The notes under the pieces: model-generated
Seen by the model: only the letters and a program-made list of their open reading frames with translations
What the model was told of the DNA's origin: nothing
The model's database searches: none
Origin: Ashinkailepas kermadecensis
Lineage: Eukaryota > Arthropoda > Thecostraca > Neolepadidae
Length of the DNA stretch: 64,000 nucleotides
Assembly: GCA_034440615.1 (NCBI GenBank)
Contig: JAOTOM010005179.1
Coordinates: 1,728,501 to 1,792,500, forward strand
Reading direction: 5' to 3'
In this document: positions 57,020-64,000 of the stretch, one piece after another
Layout: every line of letters starts with the position of its first letter
How positions within the stretch are numbered: position 1 is the first letter of the stretch
Position numbers and translations under genes: made by a program

Positions 57020-57242
57020 CATGGGCGGATGCAGGAATTTTGATCGGAGGCACTTGTTCTGGAGGGGAGTCATTTCTGCGGGCGGGGGCTACTTTTCTAC
57101 TCTGCACTACCGCCTGCAAAATTCGTTGAAGGGGCAGGGGTGCACTCGAGCGTCCTGGATGGACACCTTTTTCTAGCCAATTGGGCACCACATCTCTATT
57201 GAAGGCGCACATGCCCCCAGTTACCCCCTGGATCCGTCACTG
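57020..57242 (+). mobile_element. hAT-like MITE (223 bp), GCGGATCCAGG family, best-preserved copy
   Basis: It starts CATGGGCGGATGCAGG and ends, as reverse complement, CAGTGACGGATCCAGG (12 of 16 matches). Flanks GATCTGTA (57012-57019) and GCTCTGTA (57243-57250) match at 7 of 8 positions. TIRs that begin with CA plus an 8-bp duplication are the hAT pattern. The interior has GGAGGGGAG, GCAAAATTCGTTGAAGGGG and GTGCACTCGAG as in the relatives at 4169 and 30165. Too short to encode a transposase. Confidence 0.75.
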
Positions 57243-57289
57243 GCTCTGTACACCCAACGTAGCACTTACTTCACACATGAGTACTTCTC

Positions 57290-57473
57290 GGGGACGCGGT
57301 AGCTCATTCGGTAGAAGTCAGACTCTTGCTCGTTAGATCGTGGGTTAGAATCCCACAACCGGCGGGTTTACTGGGTCCAGCCGCGACCAATAGACGTGAG
57401 AGTTTGGCGATGCTATATGACCCAGTTGTCGGATGCGTCGTGAAAGACCCAAGTACCTACCCGGCTGCATGAT
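57290..57473 (+). mobile_element. tRNA-derived SINE, family B, full-length copy
   Basis: The head has A box GCGGTAGCTCATTCGGTAGA and B-box arm GTGGGTTAGAATCCCAC, whose T-stem pairs perfectly over 5 bases. The core is AGACGTGAGAGTTTGGCGA, then TGCTATATGACCCAGTTGTC, GGATGCGTCGTGAAAGACCC. TACTTCTC flanks it at 57282-57289 and 57474-57481. The acceptor stem does not close, so it is not a tRNA gene. Tail repeats are poor. Confidence 0.8.
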
Positions 57474-57481
57474 TACTTCTC

Positions 57482-58164
57482 AGGAAATTCCATGAAGCTT
57501 TGCCGACCAGGCTAAGTATTCCTTTTTTTAAAAGCTTTGGCAAGTTCTTTACGATCGCTAGCTTCATTTTTAGGACTATGTTGATGGAATGTGGAATACC
57601 CATTCTCTTGAGATTCAAGGTTGCACAACGCACCTGGAAGCTGCAAATATGGAGTGGAAACCTTTCACCTGTTCACCTGTCCTTGTCTCTATTCCTCCTG
57701 ATGCTGGATCTGGATAAGATTGGAAAAGTACCTAAAATGTAACAGGATAAAGCTATGGTAAGATATGGCTGACCGATTCGCCGATCGGTCCTAAAATTGT
57801 ATATCGTCCATCCCTTCAACAACATTTGCAATTTGAAGTTTTTTGGCAGCGTTTCGTATTGCCCTTGAAGCAATGTTTCAAGCTTTCGTTACGCGCCTGG
57901 AGCGCCCACATGCAAATGCCGGCCGTCACTGAGGAGTTTGATGGACGTGTTGTTCTGGCTTTCATGAGGTTCTGGGAACCTCATGAAATGTGCATGAATC
58001 TTGGGAAATAAACAGGAATAATCTCCGGATGTGGCCAGATGCGCATCGGCATGCATTTACGCATCTTCCCCAGCCTGCTGGGAGCAGACCACAGTGATGC
58101 TCATCTAGCCTTGACAGGTCGAAACACTAGGAAGGGCGATGAATACGCATGAACAGACGGTGGT
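57482..58164. other. no gene recognised
   Basis: Frames of 60-80 residues only. Contains the second copy of the 36-base segment (58017-58052). Confidence 0.4.
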
Positions 58165-59335
58165 GAGGGTACTTTACATGAACAGGCAGTGGTGAGGGTA
58201 CATTACATGAACAGGCAGTGGCGTCACGGTGTGGTGAGGGTACATTGCATGGTCTCACGGTTTGGAGAGAGTACATTGCATGGTCTCACGGTTTGGAGAG
58301 GGTACATTGCATGGTCTCACGGTTTGGGAGGGTCATTGTGGTCTCGGTTTGGGAGGGATTGCATGGTCTCATGGTTTGGGAGGGCATTGTTGGTCGCACG
58401 GTTTGGAGAGGGTACATTCTGGTTCACGGTTTGGAGAGGGTACATTGCATGGTCTCACGGTTTGGAGAGGGTACATTGCATGCTATCACGGTTTGGAGAG
58501 GGTACATTGCATGGTCTCACGGTTTGGAGAGGGTACATTGCATGGTCTCATGGTTTGGAGAGGGTACATTGCATGCTATCACGGTTTGGAGAGGGTACAT
58601 TGCATGGTCTCACGGTTTGGAGAGGGTACATTGCATGGTCTCACGGTGTGTTGAGGGTACACTGTATGGTCTCACGGTGTGTTGAGGGTACACTGTATGG
58701 TCTCACGGTTTGGAGAGGGTACATTGCATGGTCTCACGGTTTGGAGAGGGTACATTGCATGGTCTCATGGTTTGGAGAGGGCACATTGTATGGTGTCACG
58801 GATTGGAGAGGGTACATTGTATGGTGTCACGGATTGGAGAGGGCACATTGTATGGTGTCACGGATTGGAGAGGGTACATTGCATGGTCTCACGGATTGGA
58901 GAGGGCACATTGTATGGTGTCACGGATTGGAGAGGGTACATTGTATGGTGTCACGGATTGGAGAGGGTACATTGCATGGTCTCACGGATTGGAGAGGGCA
59001 CATTGTATGGTGTCACGGATTGGAGAGGGTACATTGCATGGTCTCACGGATTGGAGAGGGCACATTGTATGGTGTCACGGATTGGAGAGGGTACACTGTA
59101 TGGTCTCACGGTTTGGAGAGGGTACATTGCATAGTCTCACGGATTGGAGATGGTACATTGCATGGCCTCACGGATTGGAGAGGGCACATTGCATGGTCTC
59201 ACGGATTGGAGAAGGTACATTGCATGGTGTCACGGATTGGAGAGGGCACATTGTATGGTGTCACGGATTGGAGAGGGTACATTGTATGGTGTCACGGATT
59301 GGAGAGGGTACATTGTATGGTGTCACGACATGCTG
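58165..59335. repeat. 31-bp minisatellite, about 37 copies
   Basis: The unit is TGGAGAGGGTACATTGCATG plus GTCTCACGGTT. In the left half units read CGGTTTGG; from about 58795 most read CGGATTGG, often with GTATGGTGTC and GGGCAC variants. A few left units are shortened (58320-58430). The 398-residue plus frame is an artefact. Confidence 0.95.
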
Positions 59336-59842
59336 CTCACAGAAGAGGAAAGCCGTGTCACGGCCTGCATTTCTTGGATACATGAACATTGGCGGCCTTT
59401 AATGCAAGCGAATATATGAATTAACGCATTTATTTGAAGTACCAATGAGCAGTTCCCCAGAATAGGTTCAATGAGCAATCAATGAGCAATTCACCGTAAA
59501 TATACAAGTACAGATCTGACGAAATTTTCGACGAATAATTAGGGGTGAAGATTACGAACTCTGTGGGTGCTCGAACACGAACAGCAAATTTATGACATGA
59601 CCATAAAGCCCAGAGGCCACTTAGACCACATGGTCCGATACTGCTTGGATGCACTTCTACACATCGGACACTCAATTGACTTTCAACTGGTGAAACCCTA
59701 CTGGAACCCTAAACCACACTTGGGGAACTTCATCGCCTTCATTAACACCAGCATTCACCAGGGGAGCCCCGTGAAAATTATATGGAAGTCTCAACATTTT
59801 CGAGCTGGATTTTGTTCAGTGGTTCTTGAATAACAGACTATG
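59336..59842. other. no gene recognised
   Basis: An 88-residue plus frame (59567-59833) matches nothing known to me. Confidence 0.35.
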
Positions 59843-59999
59843 TGGTGGGCGAGTAGTCTAGTCGTAAGGTCCCGTTTTCCAACCGAAAGGTTGTGGGCTC
59901 GAGTCCCGTCCATCGCCATTCTTTGCCCACGACTAATCGAATCGACGTGAGCAATTGACGACGCTACACGACCCAACAGTCGACGCGTGGTAAAACCGA
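59843..59999 (+). mobile_element. tRNA-derived SINE, family B, second head type
   Basis: GGGCGAGTAGTCTAGTCGTA (A box) and GTTGTGGGCTCGAGTCCCG (B box GGCTCGAGTCC) form the head. The core ATCGACGTGAGCAATTGACG then ACGCTACACGACCCAACAGT, CGACGCGTGGTAAAACC matches copies at 57290 and 43274. The head differs from 57290, as if two tRNA heads share one core and tail. The target duplication is not clear. Confidence 0.75.
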
Positions 60000-60066
60000 T
60001 AGGCAGCCAGGAGTAATAGGCTTTGAGTGAGCAGGTGACAGGGTGGTGATTAGGCCCCGCTAGTCA

Positions 60067-60215
60067 GCTGCCACGGCAAGCTACCGCCACGCGTCGGCCC
60101 TCTGCGCCACTCGGGACCTCTGCATCGACGTGAGTTAACGCTGCCACGGCAAGCTACCGCCACGCGTCGGCCCTCTGCGCCACTCGGGACCTCTGCATCG
60201 ACGTGAGTTAACGCT
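60067..60215. repeat. about 72-bp tandem duplication
   Basis: CTGCCACGGCAAGCTACCGC through TGCATCGACGTGAGTTAACG occurs twice, virtually identical. Confidence 0.92.
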
Positions 60216-61107
60216 GGCATGCTCAGCCCAGTTTTAGCTGGTCGAATCCAAGTCTTGGGTACGTCTACCAGCTGTTGAGGTGCCGTCTCTACCCGCCACA
60301 AATCGGCGGGATGGCTGAACATCTACCTGCAGGGAACCAAATGACATCGTCGGCCGGCGGGGACAAAATCGAAGTGATGAAAGGAATCAGCTTTTCATCA
60401 CTCCGTGTCGCTCTAAGCACAGCGCTACTAGTGTTATCGCGCGTGGTTCGCCGACTAGCCCACCGCCGTCTCAGGCACGCACGTCGGCCGACTCGCCGGC
60501 GGCTACTGCGGCGCGCCGCGCCCGACGCCGAATTCCAGGCGAACGCGGCGTCCTGCGTGGCGAACCGCGGCGGCACGGCGGCAATTACGCCACAGTCGGC
60601 CGGAAACGCTGCCACAGAGGCGCAGGTAGCAGCAGATGGTCGGCGTCGCATCACGGCCGTCGGCTGATCAGTGGTGCCAAACTGGACCAGGCCGGAGACC
60701 GTCAGCCACCAGTGGCTCGGCAGCCACGAGGTCGGTCCGCTCGCGACACATGCACAGACTGGGCGTTCAAAGCGCAACGGATAAAGGCACTGTCGAGCGC
60801 GTATCCGTGAGAAAGGCATGCAAACGGCACTCACGGAGCCTATTCGCGGGCACACTGGACGCCACGTTTTACATCACTGGCGTTTGTCGTCAGCCCATGT
60901 AGAGAGCGCGCCGCCGCTGTCCAACAGTCAAACCGGCGGCTGAGGCATGGGACGGCCCGCGGCGAGCAGTCGAGCTGCATACACCCGGTCAGGATTCGTG
61001 GTGCTCTTTCTCAGCCATCTGCATAATAACAGCACGCAGAGCCGTGTCAAGAACCAGAAGCATGGTGAAGTGGTCTGCTTGTTGAATACCGGCTTCGTCA
61101 ATGTTGT
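60216..61107. other. CpG-rich segment, no gene established
   Basis: CpG is dense at about 60330-60980. Frames of 130 (plus) and 188 (minus) residues overlap on opposite strands and are Arg/Ala-rich, typical of GC-rich non-coding DNA. No motif recognised. Confidence 0.3.
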
Positions 61108-61640
61108 GAACTGAACCGGGCCTCCTGCTGCTACCGCAAACTGGGCCGGGCCTCCCTCTGCTGCTACCGTGAACTGAGCGGGCCTCCCTCTACTGCTGCC
61201 GCGAACTGGGCCGGGGCCTCCCTCTGTTGCTACCTTGAACTGAAACGGGCCTCCCTTGGCAGTTACCGTGAACTGGGCCGGGGCCTCCCTCGGCAGTTAT
61301 CGTGAACTGGGCCGGGCAACCCTCGGCAGTTATCGTAAACTGGGCCGGGGCCTCACTCTGCCGCTACCGTAAGCTGGGCCGGGACCTCCCTCGGCAGTTC
61401 CGTGAATTGGGCCGGGGCCTCCCTCGGCAGTTACCGGTTGCACTGATCTTTTATGTCTTTATGTCTTTATGAACTGGGCCGGAGCATCCATCGGCAGTTA
61501 CTGTGAACTGGGCCGGGGACTCCCTCGGCAGATACCGTGAACTGGGCCGGGGCATCCCTCGGCAGTTACCGTGAACTGGGCCGGGGGCCTCCGTCGGCAG
61601 TTACCGTGAACTGGGCCGGAGCCTCACCGCTGGTGCCGCG
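61108..61640. repeat. 34-bp minisatellite, about 15 copies, with one 33-bp insertion
   Basis: The unit is GTGAACTGGGCCGGGGCCTC plus CCTCGGCAGTTACC. The first units carry TCTGCTGCTACC instead. At about 61436-61468 a unit is split by TTGCACTGATCTTTTATGTC plus TTTATGTCTTTA, whose 8-base TTTATGTC tail resembles CR1/L2-type LINE 3' ends. Confidence 0.92.
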
Positions 61641-61880
61641 AGCTGGGCAGCGTGTCTGAATGTCGTAACACTAGCGCCGACCGCGCGGCAATAATATGCC
61701 AGACAATCGTTCATCCATCATGGCTCCGGCGACTCTCTCCCTCTCTCCTTCCCTGCCCTGCCTCTCTACTTTCCTGCCTGCACTCATTGGTTCGCTATCT
61801 CACCTCCAGGCTTTATCTCTTAATTATCTACCTTCTGTTATCTACCTGCTTTCTATCCATGTATGCTATGTATCTCTATC

Positions 61881-61884
<4 letters not shown>

Positions 61885-61957
<73 letters not shown>
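61885..61957. repeat. (TA)n microsatellite next to the PLE 3' end
   Basis: About 73 bases of AT lie about 80 bases beyond the putative terminal motif of the PLE. Confidence 0.97.
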
Positions 61958-61959
<2 letters not shown>

Positions 61960-62034
61960 GTATATATTAAAAGCTAGCTTGATCTTCAAGATCCAGGAAC
62001 GACTCAATGTTATAAAAAATTGTAAATATATATT

Positions 62035-62068
62035 GTGACGTTTCGGCCATAGGCCATTGTCAAACAAT
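62035..62068 (-). ncRNA. hammerhead-ribozyme-like motif in the PLE 3' region (degenerate)
   Basis: On the minus strand the order is CATTGTTTGACAATGGCC, TAT, GGCCGAAACGTCAC. GGCC-TAT-GGCC can form the short stem II, followed by the GAAAC and GTC elements of the hammerhead cores known from PLE terminal repeats. The box expected to read CTGANGA reads roughly TTGACAA, so two core positions differ and cleavage is doubtful. CATTGT-TTG-ACAATG could form a competing hairpin. It lies about 350 bases downstream of the PLE stop, where the pseudo-LTR of a Penelope-like element is expected. Confidence 0.45.
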
Positions 62069-62420
62069 GCACTCGTTGCGATCGGCGAACAGGTCGAAAA
62101 TTCAAATTACTGCAGGCACAAAAACTTGACAAAATCAATTCACCACCTCCACTGTGAGAAAAAAAAGCTAAGAAAAAATGAACACACGCACTTAGAAACG
62201 CCAAAAATGGGAAAAAAAACCTAACGTACACATGCATATACATGGACGGCAGGTGAAAGCCGTCGCGACACGAACGCGTCTACCTGGCGGCAAAGTGTAC
62301 ATAGTTGTGACATCAAGGTCCGTTTACACACATCAATATGCAATTAATTGGCCTTTCTCTAAGACCCTGCGCACGCGATAATTTTTCAGCCACACACAAA
62401 ACATCGGTAAAACTGGTAGC
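62069..62420 (-). other. 3' untranslated region of the Penelope-like element
   Basis: Non-coding sequence between the PLE stop codon and the hammerhead-like motif. It is A/T-rich with a T-run on the minus strand near 62157-62220. No other feature seen. Confidence 0.6.
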
Positions 62421-64000
62421 CTACGATACATGCCATGACGATTGGTGGGAATTCATACTTGGTTTCAGCTCACGAATAAACAGGGATTCTAATATTTTTA
62501 AGTCCGCGCCGTCTTTCGCTATGCCTAGGATATCTATATTAAAATTTTCATTGGTTTCCGGATGGTTCATGTTCAAGTTATGCTCGGCCATGTGTTCGCC
62601 TAGGGGAGTGAAGGGACGCCAGAGACGTGCATCTCCCAAATGCTCATTAAATCTTTCCCGTACAGGGCGAATCGTTTCCCCAACATAGAGAGCGGACGGA
62701 CAAGTGATGCAAGTCACCTTGTAAACTGCATTTTTTACTCGACATCTTCCTTTTAGGCCATTGCCACATGTGTGGCATTTTTTGTTACCTGAAGGGCAAG
62801 TGAGGATGCTGAGGGCTGACGTTACCAGATTAGATTCTAGTGACGGTCCGCTGTACCACGCGATTCTAATTTTTTCTAGTTTTGATGAGCGTAAAATTTG
62901 GTTTACCGTGCAGCAAAGTTTGTCGGTGACGAAAGGTAATCGGATGTAGGTGTAGTTCGATTCCTTTTTGCTTCTGGCACGCTGGTGTTGGACATAGTTC
63001 ATTTTCCCCTGACGCCTGAACTGGGCCATTCCCTGGTCAATGGCCAGCGACACCTTCCTAGGCGGGTACCCATTGGCCAGGAAGAGGTCGCGCATTTTCT
63101 GAAGACTCCGCCTACACGCTGCTTCGTCTGAGGAAATGCGGGTAGCTCTCCTTATTTGTGCATGGAGCACTGAGGTTTTCGTGGTAATGGGATGTGCTGA
63201 GTTGTAGTGGAGGATGACAGGCGCCGCCATAGGCTTTATATACAGCTCAGTGGTGTATGACCCATCCGCGCTTACTGTGAACAGGGTGTCTAAAAATGGA
63301 ATGGAATTTGAAGTGAACGTGTTCTCTATGGTAAATGAGATGTCCGGATGAGTGGCATTGATGCTAGCGTAAAATTCGAGAAGGGTCTTCAGTCCATGGG
63401 TCCAAATTCCAAAGATGTCATCAATGTACCTCAGATAAACTGCTGGTTCCAACATGATGCCATTTAAGAATTTGGACTCAAGAGCATGCATAAAGGCTAT
63501 AGCGAATGGTGGGGCACACCTGTTCCCCATCGCTACGCCCTTAACCTGCTTGAAAAGTGCATGCCCAAAGCGTATTATATTGTTATGGAAAATATGGTGC
63601 AATACTTTGGCACAGTCTTCTAACGTAAGCCCAAAGGTGTTGACACTATTATAATTTTCAGTGATTATTTCCATGACCGCAGCTATACCTTCCTTTATCG
63701 GTATACTACCATAAAGGTTCCTGACGTCCATTGTGAAAGCGATAGCTCCTGCCGGGAGAGAGCGAGGACATTTTTGTTTCACTTTGTTCAAGTAGGACTC
63801 CGTGTTAGGAAGGTGTGCTGGAATCAATGCCAATACTTGGGTCAGAATCTGACATGTGAACCAGGATAGTTTCTCTAACGGGTCACCACACGCTGACACG
63901 ATAGGACGTAGTGGGGTGTCAGGCTTATTATTTTTTGGAAGGCCATAGAGCTCTGCTGTACGACTGAAATGAGGAACGAGTGCACAAGTCAGATTTTGGG
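62421..64000 (-). CDS. Penelope-like element polyprotein: reverse transcriptase plus GIY-YIG endonuclease (5' end outside window)
   Basis: The minus frame is open from the window edge (first complete codon ending at 63998) to a stop at 62421: 525 visible residues with no frameshift. From the edge it reads FSRTAELYGLPKNNKPDTP and LRPIVSACG, then RT motif A FTMDVRNLYGSIP (Asp at about visible residue 91), motif B KGVAMGNRCAPPF, and motif C YIDD (about 191-194, bases 63417-63428). A linker with CHTCGNGLKGRC and CITC cysteines follows. The C-terminal endonuclease reads VYKVTC, ALYVGETIRPVRERFNEH, then LESLFIRELKPSMN, giving the GIY-YIG signature Tyr, Arg, His, Glu and Asn. This order is diagnostic of PLEs with endonuclease. 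Full proteins are usually 700-850 residues, so 200-300 N-terminal residues lie beyond the window. The in-frame GTG at 63899 is internal, not the start. Catalytic residues appear intact. Confidence 0.96.
   Translation of the reverse strand, partial: QNLTCALVPHFSRTAELYGLPKNNKPDTPLRPIVSACGDPLEKLSWFTCQILTQVLALIPAHLPNTESYLNKVKQKCPRSLPAGAIAFTMDVRNLYGSIPIKEGIAAVMEIITENYNSVNTFGLTLEDCAKVLHHIFHNNIIRFGHALFKQVKGVAMGNRCAPPFAIAFMHALESKFLNGIMLEPAVYLRYIDDIFGIWTHGLKTLLEFYASINATHPDISFTIENTFTSNSIPFLDTLFTVSADGSYTTELYIKPMAAPVILHYNSAHPITTKTSVLHAQIRRATRISSDEAACRRSLQKMRDLFLANGYPPRKVSLAIDQGMAQFRRQGKMNYVQHQRARSKKESNYTYIRLPFVTDKLCCTVNQILRSSKLEKIRIAWYSGPSLESNLVTSALSILTCPSGNKKCHTCGNGLKGRCRVKNAVYKVTCITCPSALYVGETIRPVRERFNEHLGDARLWRPFTPLGEHMAEHNLNMNHPETNENFNIDILGIAKDGADLKILESLFIRELKPSMNSHQSSWHVS

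Noticed and set aside
57290..57360. Functional tRNA gene
   Set aside because: A and B boxes and a good T arm are present, but the acceptor stem does not close and it continues into a SINE core with a target duplication.
60275..60855. 130- and 188-residue proteins on opposite strands
   Set aside because: Mutually overlapping GC-rich frames with Arg/Ala bias; typical composition artefacts.

Overview
This is non-microbial, intergenic-type DNA from an animal nuclear genome, very probably an invertebrate. The signs are tRNA-derived SINEs with target-site duplications, a Penelope-like element (PLE), piggyBac-like and hAT-like elements, a broken LINE ORF1, long AT/CT/GT microsatellites, more than twenty separate minisatellite arrays, and no dense stretch of genes. 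Short interstitial AACCT/TTAGG-like tracts (about 4915, 5045, 5215 and 34330) resemble the TTAGG telomere motif of many arthropods. That is weak evidence and I do not name a taxon.

Layout. 1-2250: piggyBac transposase fragment, a dispersed repeat, and an old degenerate tandem array. 2557-6764: a 3-kb hAT-like element with nested insertions, followed by a 1-kb non-autonomous element in a TTAA target. 6769-16540: mostly unrecognised sequence with one SINE, a 33-bp array and a terminal-inverted-repeat (TIR) element. 16542-26210: a microsatellite, a 5.5-kb homogeneous 47-bp satellite with a decayed margin on its left, and a 24-bp array. 26690-30320: LINE ORF1 remnant and short repeats. 30880-34670: about 0.9 kb of CT/AT microsatellite, then 58-, 25-, 31- and 66-bp arrays. 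35290-46983: CpG-rich patches with possible splice signals, SINEs, a 0.68-kb pure CCCGCCG array, a 30-bp array carrying AP-1-like sites, and further GC-rich arrays. 47770-55653: degenerate arrays, a probable consensus artefact, and three insertions that carry one shared 3' tail. 57020-61957: MITE, two SINEs, 31- and 34-bp arrays. 62035-64000: 3' part of a PLE with an intact reverse transcriptase plus GIY-YIG frame that runs off the window.

The only convincing protein-coding frame is the PLE. The very long open frames (for example 1911, 1848 and 1322 residues across 18.5-24.2 kb) are by-products of stop-free tandem repeats. What links the region together is retrotransposition and tandem duplication. 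The clearest shared signal is a roughly 60-bp 3' tail ending in AACT/AACC repeats. It is found on tRNA-type SINEs and also on several unrelated or almost body-less insertions with target-site duplications, which points to one LINE partner mobilising all of them. I found no convincing host gene and no CRISPR, operon-like or defence system.
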